Positions 1 through 7,195 of a stretch of 11,512 nt of DNA are shown here, one piece after another; the first letter of the stretch is position 1, and every line of letters begins with the position of its first letter. Where the stretch lies: positions 1,979,954-1,991,465 of the forward strand of contig MU646303.1 of assembly GCA_026770585.1 (NCBI GenBank), given 5' to 3'. The translations under genes and the position numbers were made by a program. The DNA comes from Baffinella frigidus (lineage: Eukaryota > Cryptophyceae > Cryptomonadales > Baffinellaceae). The notes below the pieces were generated by a model. The model was not told the origin of the DNA and ran no database searches. It was given only the letters and a program-made list of their open reading frames with translations.

Positions 1-476
1 CCCCCGGGGCATCATCAACCTCCGCATCCGCCTTCCTGCCTCCATCCTCCGCCTCTGCATCCATCTTGCCGTCTCCATCATCCTCTCGCGCATCCGCCTT
101 GCTTCCGAGCGCTCCATGCGGCGAGGGCGACGCCTTGGACGCCGAGGTGCGGGGGCTCATCACAATGTCCGACATATCAATCACGCGCTGCGCGCCGGAG
201 GGGCGCGCCGCGGGCGCGCCGCCGCGCTTCGCAGAGGAGGTCTGCGCGTGCACGGCCGGGGTTTTGCCGCGCGAGGCAGGCGGAAGTGCGTCTTCTTCGC
301 CGAGCGCCTGGCTTGACGGCTCGCTCTCTGCGATCACGTCTTCGCTCTCGGGGATCTCCTTGTCCTCAACAGCCTCGGCGGGGGCGGGCTTCTGGAGGGG
401 CGGGTCTGCGAGGTCGAGGGGGTGGGTGACAACGGTCTTGGAACGCCGCGTGCGCCCGTCGAAGGCGCTCCAGTTC
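1..476 (-). CDS. BRCT gene exon 7: polar disordered tail, open at left edge
   Basis: The acceptor is GCGTGGCAG at 477. The frame then stays open for 158 residues to the window edge. It begins NWSAFDGRTRRSKTVV and becomes rich in Ala, Ser, Glu, Asp, Lys and Pro, with acidic patches (EDKEIPESED) and a C-terminal Asp/Glu/Gly/Lys-rich part. There is no fold motif; it looks like a disordered, possibly phosphorylated linker such as separates BRCT blocks in Rtt107 and PTIP. Alternative plus-strand frames over the same DNA are low-complexity and unsupported. Confidence 0.62.
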
Positions 477-3400
477 CTGCCACGCCCCAGTTGCACGTCA
501 GTGGATTGATAGAGAACACTTCCTTCGAGCCCTCTCTGGACCATTGAAGTGTATGGTCCGACGTCATAAGTTCGATAAAAGTCTCTTCGCAGTGGTCCAC
601 CAACCAGCGTCCGTGACATATCTCCTCGGCATTGCACACCCAGCTTGGAGAAAACGACGCTGTCACCGACACCATGGCAACTTTACAGTTGTCTCCTAAA
701 TCCTAAACCTAACCCTGAACCCTAAACCCTAAACCCTAAACCCTGAACCCTGAACTCTAAACCCTAAACCCTAAGCCCTAAACCCTGAAACCTAAACTCT
801 CAACCTTAAAACCTAAACCCTAAAACCTAAACCCTAAACCCTAAACCCAAAATCCTGAACCCTGAACACTAAACACTGAACACTAAACACCCGCGCGTGC
901 GCAGGGAGTCGCGGCGTCATTCAGGTCCGTCGGGTTCTTTCAACTCCCGCAATAGGCGGACACTGGAACTGGTGCTGCAGAAAAGTCCTGCGGAGGCGCA
1001 GCACCTGGGAAACACATATGATGTATTTGTTAATAACGTTGAGCCTATCAAGTAGGCTCAACAACTTAAGAGGGCAGGAGGGTTGCATGCAGGCGCCCGC
1101 AAGATTTTTCCCTGGTCGGGGTGGTCGGGGCTACACTCGCAGCGCGGCGGGACTGGGGGTGACCTGTGCTTGATCTCGTCCTCCCCAGAGGCGGTGTAGT
1201 TCTCGATCGGTTGCCACTCCCACGTCATGACGCTGTCCGTCAGCCTGGTTGTCGAGCGACAAAGCGTTAGATTCGCCCATTACACTCCGAGCCACAAGAT
1301 TTCAGCCAAGTCAATCAGCTCACCTAAGTCAACTTTCCCCTGTTTTCGTTTAGATGGACCTGGCCACTATGGACGGCATTTGACTTAAGGCGCTGGCTTT
1401 CAGGGGGAGTTGACTTAGGCGAAATGTTCTGACTCCGAGTGCATTAGATTCGCCTCAAGTTGGATTTGCCCCAGAGACAGCCACTCGGGGGCCACTTCGT
1501 TGCACCCAAGGGGGTTTAGGCGTTGGAGGTTAGGGTTTGCCACCACGAATGCTGCCAGATTTGCGTCCAGCTCCCCTCCCCAACCACCCAACGCCCAGCT
1601 GTGAAAATTGCTGATGAAGGTGATGCCCCCAGGGTGCAGGGTTCAGGATACAGGGTACAAGGTGCAGGGTTCGGGGTTCGGGGTTCACGTTTCGGAGGTC
1701 GGGGTTCGGGGTGTAGAGTCGGGGTGCAGGGTGCAGGGTGCAGGGTTCAGGTTTCGGAAGTCAGGGTTCGGGGTGGAGGGTCCAGGGTGAAGGGTGCGGT
1801 TTACAAGGTTAGGATTTCGTAAGGTGGTTGAGAGCAGGGGTTTCGAGCAGGGGAAGAACCAGAGGTGGTTGACAGCAGCGATGTTCCAGTTCAGCGCGGC
1901 CCTGTGCTTCGCGGTATCCGGGCGCGCCGAGATCAGGTGCGTGTTCTCCTTGGACATGGTGTTCGTCTGCTGCGCGCCCGTCAAGTTCACGAGCGTCTTG
2001 ATCACCTCGCGTGGCACGCCGGCGTACCCCGTGAGCGTGATCTTGTACGGGCACCCATCCCCCGCGATCGGATGCTGGGGCATCGGAGAGAAGAGCCACC
2101 CCCGCCAGTCGAGCGCCTCCGTGGGCCACTCGACTGTGCGCCACCGGCAGCACTCGCGCACCCAGAAGCAGGTGCGCACCTGCGGGTAGAGCCGTGCGTC
2201 ACTACATGAAGTTGAGTCGATGCAGCGTATGCTGGCGGTTGTGTGTGGTCTCTTCCTGCATGGGCTACCGAGAATAAGAACCCTCCGAAACCCACTACAC
2301 GCCAGGCGACTCCCCGGTGGGGATGTGATAGTCGTTCGGATCGTGCTCTTTAGTACTTCGTTATTACTCTCAAGCCTCGAGATGCGTGGTACAAACGTCT
2401 TTGAGCCGAACGCACCTCAGAACAGGTCAGCGCGCCTCTGCTGATAGTCGGTCGAATCGTGCAAGAGCATAAGGGAAACAATCTGGCATCAGGGAAATAA
2501 TCAAGAGCATCAGGGAAACAATCTGGGGCAGCGAAATAATCAAGAGCTTCGGGGAAATAAGCGGTGCAGGGGTGGTGTGCGCTGACCGCAAAGGCGCCGG
2601 CCGGGTCGCGGTTGAAGTCGTCGATGCGGAAGCTCACCTCGCCCTCCTCGCAAATTTCACCTCCCATCTCTCTGATTTCCTGCGCCATCCCCTGCGAGGA
2701 GGATGCCAGGAGGGGGGGTCAGGCGTTGTTATTTGGGTATGTGGGCAACGTCCCAGGGTTGGAAGTGCATCGTGGGTGTGCGTTTCGCGCGCCCAAGAGT
2801 CAGCAGCAGCGAGAACAGGGTGTCGATATAGGCAGAATGGTCGAGGAGCTTCATCCAGAAACTTCCTGAGGTCTGCGGAAATAAAGCGATGCTGAGGGCC
2901 AGATATTCTGGGCAGTAAGATGCGAGAGGGTTGAGGGGCACACCGCAAGGACCGAGTCCACCGTACCGTCACCTTCAACGCGCAGCTCCCCAAGCGTGAA
3001 ACGCATCCCTGCGAAAATCTGCACAAAACACGAGCGTTGCGGGTTGCAGGGGGTCAGCGCGTGTCGTGACAGGTGCAGGGCAGCAGCTACGCGCGTGCAT
3101 GAACAGAAGAGGCGTCGCGAGAACCTGTGGCCCAAAGGACTCGACGACGGCGCGCACATCGTCTCCGGATGTCCCGCTCGAGGCGCACAGGCCGCGCCGC
3201 GGGTCGTAGCCGGTCTCCGCCTCTTTCCTCCCGTCCGCAATGCTCCTCTCGAGCCAGAGAAGAGGCACCAGGTGCGGCGGCGTCTCGCGCGGGCAGTTGA
3301 TGACCCGCCGCACCTTGGCCCCGCGCAGCGTGTGCGCGATCAGGTGCGTGACCTTGTCCGTCAGCTCGCAGCGCATCTCCCCGCCGTGGCGTTGCACCTT

Positions 3401-4323
3401 CTCCGTGATGTTGGCGCGCTCCTCTGCATCGAAGCCGGAGAGGCATGCTACTACCCCAGATAGTATGTGCCTGCCAAGCATTCCGTCAAACTCCCTGGGT
3501 ACGAGGAGAGTAGAGATGTGCGCGCGCCAAGTTTAATAATGGAGGCAGGAAGCTAATGGATGTGGAGAGCACCGCTCCCCAAAACCATTTGATTTCTGTC
3601 AGAAACTCCGTGGGTACGAGTCGAGACGTGCGCGCGTGAAGTTGAGGGTGGTGTCAGGAAGAAAATGGTCATAGGGGGCGGTTTGCAGGAAACTCCACCG
3701 CTTTTAAGCTTAGTACGGTTTGAGCCTGAGGGTGTCAAGCTGAAGAGGTAGGAGAATGAGCGGTGAGCGGGAGTCGGGTGCCTGTCAGAGTCGGCGCTGA
3801 AGACCGCCGGCGAGATCCCGTCGTGTGCGGTCTCGGGAATGCGGATTCCCGCCCTGTTACAGGCGTTGGGCTCTGAGGACGACAGAAGGCTCACAAGCGA
3901 GCGAGCCCCGATAACTCAGGGACATCACAAAAACGGGTTCCCTATGCATCGCATCCAAAGCAGAGAAGCGGAAAGGTCTCCGCAACTCAACTATTTGCTG
4001 GCGCCAGCAGAGGGACGGCACCTGATGCAGGCCTGCGCCCATGCGGGCGACACGACCTTTGCAGGGCAGAAGTCGCTGGTGGACATCATCATGTTGTCGA
4101 CGTCAGAGTTCTCGCCAGCGCGGTTCGTAAGCACGTGGGTGCATGACGCGTTGAAGTTGTCTACAACACGCGCGCCGTGCTCGCGGAGCAGAATCCTGTG
4201 CTGGTGCAGGCTGTCGTCCTCGGAGCCCAACGCCTGCGACATGCTGTGCCCCTCGCCCTCCAGCCCCATGCTGGTATCGACGAAGAACACGCACCCCGCC
4301 AGCACGCCTCCCCCACCCGCCAT
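1..4323 (-). CDS. Tandem BRCT-repeat protein, Rtt107/Brc1/PTIP-like, multi-exon, 3' end beyond window
   Basis: My model on the minus strand is exons 4323-4022, 3470-3125, 3018-2944, 2691-2587, 2179-1860, 1244-1164 and 476 to the left edge. All junction phases are compatible (2/1, 0/0, 0/0, 0/0, 2/1, 2/1), and at least 568 residues are encoded. Four BRCT repeats lie at about residues 7-100, 103-180, 217-306 and 320-395, followed by a polar Ser/Lys/Glu/Asp-rich tail still open at the window edge. BRCT repeats bind phosphopeptides or partner proteins in DNA-damage and replication control, usually in the nucleus. Four N-terminal repeats and a disordered linker resemble Rtt107/Brc1/PTIP, which would predict a further BRCT pair to the left; that is inference. 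TopBP1/Dpb11-like proteins are the alternative. I chose the ATG at 4323 because it opens directly into BRCT 1 with A at -3 and G at +4. BRCT identity is strong; subfamily and some splice sites are uncertain. Confidence 0.75.
696..890. repeat. Interstitial telomere-like array, CCCTAAA and variants
   Basis: Tandem CCCTAAA units with frequent variants (CCCTGAA, CCTAAAA, ACTAAAC, AACCTTA). The degeneracy shows it is an old interstitial array rather than a live telomere end. It lies inside an intron of the BRCT gene, whose sense strand carries the TTTAGGG orientation. Confidence 0.9.
1038..1062. repeat. Perfect 10-bp hairpin
   Basis: GTTGAGCCTA and TAGGCTCAAC are exact reverse complements separated by TCAAG. 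It lies within a BRCT-gene intron. It does not match the histone mRNA stem-loop, and no role is evident. Confidence 0.7.
1164..1244 (-). CDS. BRCT gene exon 6: C-terminal helix of BRCT 4
   Basis: This 81-bp exon lies between CGACAACCAG (acceptor at 1245) and AAGCACAG|GTCACC (donor). With the split codon it continues exon 5 as NHLWLTDSVMTWEW, the expected BRCT end where an acidic/cysteine position and a second tryptophan follow VNHLW. It then reads IENYTASGEDEIKH. The entry phase (2/1) and exit phase (2/1 into exon 7) both fit. It was found by domain continuity; the codons are GC-rich against a mixed background. Confidence 0.65.
1321..1421. repeat. Imperfect inverted repeat around CACCTAAGTCAACT
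   Basis: The arms 1321-1342 and 1401-1421 are reverse complements with about two mismatches and one gap. TTAGATTCGCC occurs as a direct repeat outside the arms (about 1267 and 1444). This may be an eroded small foldback element; there is no coding content and no clear target duplication. Confidence 0.5.
1632..1815. repeat. Degenerate G-rich tandem array (GGGTTCGG, GGGTGCAGG units)
   Basis: Repeated 7-8 base units of the type CAGGGTT, TCGGGGT and CAGGGTG, probably derived from TTTAGGG by drift and local copying. Long frames across it give repetitive peptides rich in GVQGAGC-like runs and are not genes. Confidence 0.75.
1860..2179 (-). CDS. BRCT gene exon 5: end of BRCT 3 and most of BRCT 4
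   Basis: The acceptor is CTACCCGCAG at 2180. The exon encodes 106 residues plus two bases. It opens with VRTCFWVREC (W-x3-C end of repeat 3) and a WRGWLFSPMP segment. BRCT 4 follows: YKITLTGYAG (about residues 321-330), NLTGAQQTNTMS (341-352), KENTHLISA (353-361), KHRAALNWNIAAVNHLW (367-383). The NTHLIS, K..AL.WNI and VNHLW motifs are typical of the Rtt107/Brc1/PTIP class. The donor CTCTG|GTTCTT is not a strong consensus, but reading through gives no BRCT-like continuation, whereas exon 6 does. Confidence 0.78.
2462..2561. repeat. About 40-bp tandem repeat, 2.5 copies
   Basis: Units begin CAAGAGCAT and contain GGGAAACAATCTGG and GGGAAATAAT, starting at about 2462, 2502 and 2541. The repeat lies in intron 4 of the BRCT gene (2180-2586) and explains the repetitive open frame there. 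Confidence 0.75.
2587..2691 (-). CDS. BRCT gene exon 4: helix 1 and core of BRCT repeat 3
   Basis: The acceptor follows a strong C/T run ending CTCGCAG at 2692. The frame reads GMAQEIREMGGEICEEGE, the BRCT helix 1 and glycine pair, then about 17 more residues with G/C-rich third positions to a GCG|GTCAGC donor. Joining to exon 5 gives AGAFAVRTCFWVREC, a good BRCT end. A donor of better consensus (GAG|GTGAGC) lies at 2637, but using it leaves repeat 3 without a middle. No T-H-L strand is visible with either choice, so repeat 3 is divergent or a small exon was missed. Confidence 0.5.
2944..3018 (-). CDS. BRCT gene exon 3: start of BRCT repeat 3
   Basis: After a pyrimidine-rich run and TTTTGTGCAG at 3019, the frame reads IFAGMRFTLGEL, a typical BRCT beta-1 strand, and continues to a GCG|GTGTGC donor at 2944 (25 residues, phase 0). 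Intron 2 (3019-3124) is 106 bp. The first half of the exon is well supported by fit to the family. The exact donor is not: two other GT sites at about 2970 give a phase that does not match exon 4. Confidence 0.55.
3125..3470 (-). CDS. BRCT gene exon 2: BRCT repeat 2
   Basis: The acceptor is TTGGCAG|G at 3471 and the donor is CCACAG|GTTCTC at 3125. The exon encodes 115 residues: ILSGVVACLSGF (beta-1, about residues 103-114), a helix ending in RHGGEM (128-133), DKVTHLIA (139-146), then HLVPLLWLERSI (167-178). These are the standard BRCT landmarks: glycine pair, T-H-L strand and conserved tryptophan. The stretch at about 182-212 (acidic, Gly/Ser) links to repeat 3. Codon third positions are mostly G or C, unlike the flanking introns. 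This is the clearest BRCT unit in the window. Confidence 0.82.
3480..3672. repeat. Spaced direct duplication in BRCT intron 1
   Basis: AACTCC(C/G)TGGGTACGAG occurs at 3489-3505 and 3604-3620, followed in both copies by a GTGCGCGCG segment and GCAGGAAG. The offset is 115 bp. The left copy abuts the exon 2 acceptor, so the duplication includes pre-acceptor sequence. Confidence 0.6.
3860..3885 (+). repeat. Inverted copy of a BRCT exon 1 fragment, inside intron 1
   Basis: Twenty-five of 26 bases match the reverse complement of 4211-4236, which encodes QALGSEDDS in exon 1. The copy lies in the opposite orientation within the same gene's first intron, about 325 bp away. Similarity stops abruptly on both sides. 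Confidence 0.75.
4022..4323 (-). CDS. BRCT gene exon 1: BRCT repeat 1
   Basis: The exon encodes 100 residues plus two bases. Beta-1 is VLAGCVFFVDT (residues 7-17). An acidic insertion (about 18-40) follows, then the helix and HGARVV turn (49-54), CTHVLTN (61-67) and the closing AKVVSPAWAQAC (88-99) with the BRCT W-x3-C spacing. The donor ATCAG|GTGCCG is weak, but its phase fits exon 2 exactly. The frame is open upstream to about 4352, where a CAG acceptor-like site occurs, so an earlier first exon is possible; the ATG at 4323 is simpler. Confidence 0.72.
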
Positions 4324-4352
4324 CCTCGCCAATCCGTCCAACCGGAATACAC

Positions 4353-4611
4353 CTGCAAGGGCCCTGCGAGGCCGGCGTGACCCGCTGGAGCCCGTCGAGT
4401 CTCTGCTGCGCGCCTAGACTGGCGATCCTAAGTTGACGGATTTGTGGGTGAGTTGACTTTCGAATAAGGTCATCCAAAGCCCAAAACGGAAGGCGGCTAT
4501 CGTCGCGTGGCCGGACCTGTGTACACTGTGAAGGTGAGAGCGCGTTCCTCTTTGGGACCTTCACACACCCCAACAGAGCCACCCTGTATCCCCTCTGCAC
4601 GAGCCTCTGCA
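4353..4611. other. Region upstream of the BRCT gene, no firm gene
   Basis: This region lies 5' of the BRCT start. Acceptor-like CAG sites occur on the minus strand at about 4353 and 4609. Right after the latter a short minus-strand frame reads RLVQRGYRVALLGCVK before an AAG|GTCCCA site, possibly a small upstream exon. No promoter motif can be named. Confidence 0.3.
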
Positions 4612-4723
4612 CTGGAGAGCTAAACGCGATCCGAAAGCAAAAATGCTTTTCTCTGCAGTCCTTTCTACGGAAGGGCGTGTCGTTGGCATTTGGTGGGAGA
4701 AATTAAAACCTCAAGGACCTCAA
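4612..4723 (+). repeat. Dispersed repeat, copy 1 (full)
   Basis: Nearly identical to the reverse complement of 8310-8424: shared blocks include ACGCGATCCGAAAGC, GGAAGGGCGTGTCG and GAGAAATTAAAACCT. On the BRCT gene's strand it starts with GTCC and ends CTCTCCAG, the ends of a GT-AG intron. It sits about 290 bp upstream of the BRCT start codon. Confidence 0.85.
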
Positions 4724-4726
4724 GTA

Positions 4727-4810
4727 AAAATTCTTTCTCTGCAGTCCTTTTTACGGAAGGGCGTGTCGTTGGGCTATGTTGGGAGAAATTAAAACCTAAA
4801 GGACCTAAAG
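4727..4810 (+). repeat. Dispersed repeat, copy 2 (partial, tandem to copy 1)
   Basis: It repeats the TCTCTGCAGTCCTTT to GACCTAAAG part of copy 1 with a few substitutions and lacks the ACGCGATCCGAAAGC end. Copies 1 and 2 are head to tail, which points to local duplication. Confidence 0.85.
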
Positions 4811-4977
4811 TAAGGTAAAGGCCACTTGCCTACCTCTCCACGTGGCGTGTAGCGGTCGTGTTGGTCAACAAACATAATAAACCTGCCTTTCCCCCTTGGT
4901 TACTGTGGCTTCCGCCCTCACGCCTCCCTCTTTCCGGCGTAGGATCCTAGGAGCGAGGGGGGGGGGAGCTCTCTCTC

Positions 4978-6346
4978 AACTTTGGGGGTTGGGTTTTGGG
5001 GATTAGGGTTTTGGGGTTTGGGGATTAGATTTTTGGGGTTGAGGGTAGGGTTCAAGGTTTAGGGTTCAGGGTTTAGGTTGCAGGGTTTAGGGTTCAGGGT
5101 TTAGGTTTCAGGTTTTAAGTGTCAGGGTTTAGAGTTTAGGGTTCAGGGTTCAGGGATGAAATTGCAAGATGCAGGGTTTAGAGGTTGGGGTCTAGGGTCA
5201 CGGATTTGAAGTTCAGATTCCAGTGTTTCCAGAGTGTTCGGGTTCTGGGGTTACGGGTTTAAAGTGTGGGTTTTGTTGTCTGGGGTTTGGGGGTTTTGGT
5301 TTAGGGGTTTAGGGGTTTAGGGGTTTGGGGTTTGGGGTATGGGGTATGGGGTGTAGGGTTCAGGGTTTAGGCTAATGATTTTTACGATTTACGTTTTACG
5401 GTTCAGGGCGTGGGGCGTAGGGTTTACTGTTTTTACTGTTCGGTTTTAGTGTTGAGCGATTGGTGGTTTTAGGGCGCAGGGTTGGGGATTTGGGGATTAA
5501 GGTTTAGAGTTCAGGGTGCAGGGTTCAGGGTGCATGGCTCAAGGTTTAGTGTTTAGGGGATAGGGTTCAGGGTTTTGGGTTTAGGTTTTAGGGATTAGGG
5601 TTCAGGATGCAGGGTTTAGAGGTTGGGGTTTGGGGTCTCGAATTCAAAGTCCGGATTCCAGTGTTCGTGTTTCGGAGTTACGGGTTTGGAGTTTGTGGTT
5701 TGTGGTTTGGGATTTGGGGTTTGGGGTTTGGGGTTTGGGGTTTGGGGTTTGGGGTTTGGGATTTGGGGTATGGGGATTTCTTTTCTTTTCTTTTTCTTCA
5801 GGACTTAATGTTCTTACGGTTGACGGTTGACGGTTCAGGGCTTGATTCTTGGGGTTTACTGTTAGGTTTTAGTGTTGAGTGTTTGGTGATTTTAGGGTTT
5901 AGGGTTGAGGATTTGGGGATCAGGGTTTAGGGTTGAGGATTCAGGGTTCAGGGTTTAGTGTTTAGGGTAAAGGGTTCAGGGTTTAGGGTTCAGGGTTGAG
6001 GATCGAGGGTTTAGGGATCAGGGTTGTGGGTTGTTGGTAGGGGGGCTAAAAGTCAAGGGTTTAGGGTTTAGGGTTTAGGGTTTAGGGGTTCAAGGTTCAG
6101 GGGTTGGTTTTTTTCAAAACGGGTTTGGGGATTAGGGATGTGGGTTTAGAGTTTAGGGTTTTGGGTTTAGGGTTTAGGGCTTTGACTTTAGAGTTTAGGG
6201 GTTTTGGTTTAGAGGTTTGGGTTTGGGGTTTAGGGGTTGAGTTGTTTTCTTTGTGCTGAGGGTCTAGGGTTTAGGCCTGCGAGTTCAGTGTTGAGGTAGA
6301 CATGAGGGGCAGGGGTTTGGGGTTTAGGGTCTGGGTTTAGGGTTTA
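4978..6346. repeat. Long degenerate TTTAGGG-like array, left part
   Basis: About 1.4 kb of units related to TTTAGGG (GGGTTCAGG, GGGTTTGGG, GGGGTTTAG) with the G-rich strand on plus. It includes a homogeneous TTTGGGG run at about 5712-5762 and a tandem duplication of a roughly 430-bp block (about 5160-5590 and 5600-6030). The plus-strand frames at about 5607-5930 only translate the heptamer (GFGVWGL repeats) and should not be called genes. Confidence 0.92.
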
Positions 6347-6681
6347 TAGTGTGGCCGACGAGACAAAAACTGGTAATCTCATCACTACCAGTTTTTAGTT
6401 AAAAACTGAAACTGGCTGGGGTGTGGGTACCAGTTTTTTAGCCAGTTTTGAAGGGAAAAATATTTTAAAGACTCAGGATTCACCCAGAAAGACACAGGAT
6501 TGATTCAGAGGGTCTCAGGATTCACTCAGAGGGGCTCGGGAGAGAGTTTACAGGTACACTGTGCAGGAAAGACCCGTTTCCCGCTAAAAACTGGTGTTTT
6601 TCACTAAAAACTGCCAGTTTTACGGGTTGCCGAGCTTAAAAACTGATTGGTCGCCTTGACCTTGACTCGTCGGCCACACTA
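6347..6681. mobile_element. MITE-like element, 335 bp, 16-bp perfect terminal inverted repeats
   Basis: TAGTGTGGCCGACGAG at 6347-6362 is exactly the reverse complement of 6666-6681. If the outermost TA pairs are read as a target duplication, the repeat is GTGTGGCCGACGAG with flanking TA, which would suit a Tc1/mariner-type MITE; the superfamily is not proven. The interior is AT-rich, noncoding and dense in AAAAACTGG/CCAGTTTTT words in both orientations (about 6364-6440 and 6584-6646), like subterminal transposase-binding repeats. Three spaced CTCAGGATTCAC-type units lie at 6472-6531. The element is inserted in the telomere-like array, which resumes on the far side. Confidence 0.8.
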
Positions 6682-6985
6682 AGGGTTTAGGATTGAGGGT
6701 TTACGGTTTACGGTTTTGGGTTGATGGTTTGGGGTTGAGCGAATAGGGATTAGGGATGAGGGATTAGGGATTGGGGTTCAGGTTTGGGGTTTAGAAATGA
6801 GGGTTTGGGGTTTAGGGTTTGGGGTTCATGGGGTTGGTTCAGGATTTAGGGTCCAGGTTTTAGTTTTTAGGTTTTAGGGTTCAGGGTTAAGGGTTGAAGG
6901 TAAATGATTTAGGGCCTAGGGTTTGGGGTTCAGGGCGTAGAATTTTGGGTGTAGCGTTGAGGGTTGAGGGTTACGGGTTGAGGGT
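6682..6985. repeat. Telomere-like array, right part
   Basis: Continuation of the TTTAGGG-derived array after the MITE, with units such as AGGGTTTAGG, GGGATTAGG and GGGTTGAGG. It ends abruptly at the TGTCTGGGG that begins the putative LTR. Confidence 0.9.
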
Positions 6986-7042
6986 TGTCTGGGGATAACA
7001 CCATGTAGGCATAGCCGGAGTGACTTTACACAAGTCACTTCT

Positions 7043-7048
7043 TATAAG
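7043..7048 (+). promoter_or_regulatory. TATA-box-like TATAAG in the putative LTR
   Basis: It lies within CTTATAAGTATTATAG, an AT-rich island in otherwise GC-balanced DNA, about 240 bp before the gag-like ATG. The position suits an LTR promoter, but the motif is short. Confidence 0.3.
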
Positions 7049-7195
7049 TATTATAGAACACGGTTCCTTCCGTTCCTCCAGGAGGAACCCGGAGGAATCT
7101 GGGGACATCTCTTCCCCCCGTGCGAGGATCCTGTTCCTCATCAGTGAATCACACAGCCGACACGCGAGCTCCGCCCGCATGTCTCCCCTCTAACC

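Larger units (their letters stand above)
477..1163 (-). other. BRCT gene intron 6 with CCCTAAA array
   Basis: About 690 bp between exons 6 and 7. It holds the telomere-like array at about 696-890 and a perfect hairpin at 1038-1062; otherwise I see no coding signal. A minus-strand frame at about 640-580 reads HGRWLVDHCEETF, which superficially resembles a BRCT end, but it is not needed by the model. Confidence 0.5.
1245..1859 (-). other. BRCT gene intron 5 with inverted and GGGTTCGG-type repeats
   Basis: About 615 bp. The left half has an imperfect inverted repeat (1321-1342 against 1401-1421) and two copies of TTAGATTCGCC. The right half (about 1630-1815) is a degenerate GGGTTCGG/GGGTGCAGG tandem array. 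No exon is visible here. Confidence 0.5.

Noticed and set aside
66-509. Plus-strand 147-codon frame
   Set aside because: Shadow of the minus-strand tail exon of the BRCT gene; low-complexity Ser/Ala/Gly composition.
580-640. Minus-strand HGRWLVDHCEETF as a BRCT C-terminal helix
   Set aside because: The exon at 1164-1244 supplies the expected helix with correct phases, and the spacing here (W-x4-C) is off.
696-890. True chromosome end
   Set aside because: The repeats are degenerate and flanked by unique coding sequence on both sides, so this is interstitial.
1523-1822. Frames giving GYRVQGAGFGV-type peptides
   Set aside because: Translation of the GGGTTCGG/GGGTGCAGG repeat array, inside a BRCT-gene intron.
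3839-4417. Plus-strand 192-codon frame
   Set aside because: Lies opposite BRCT exon 1 and its intron. It is open because of GC-rich antisense composition, and its QALGSEDD stretch comes from the inverted exon fragment.
5607-5930. Plus-strand frames giving GFGVWGLGFG repeats
   Set aside because: Direct translations of the TTTGGGG/TTTAGGG array; any heptamer array gives open periodic frames.
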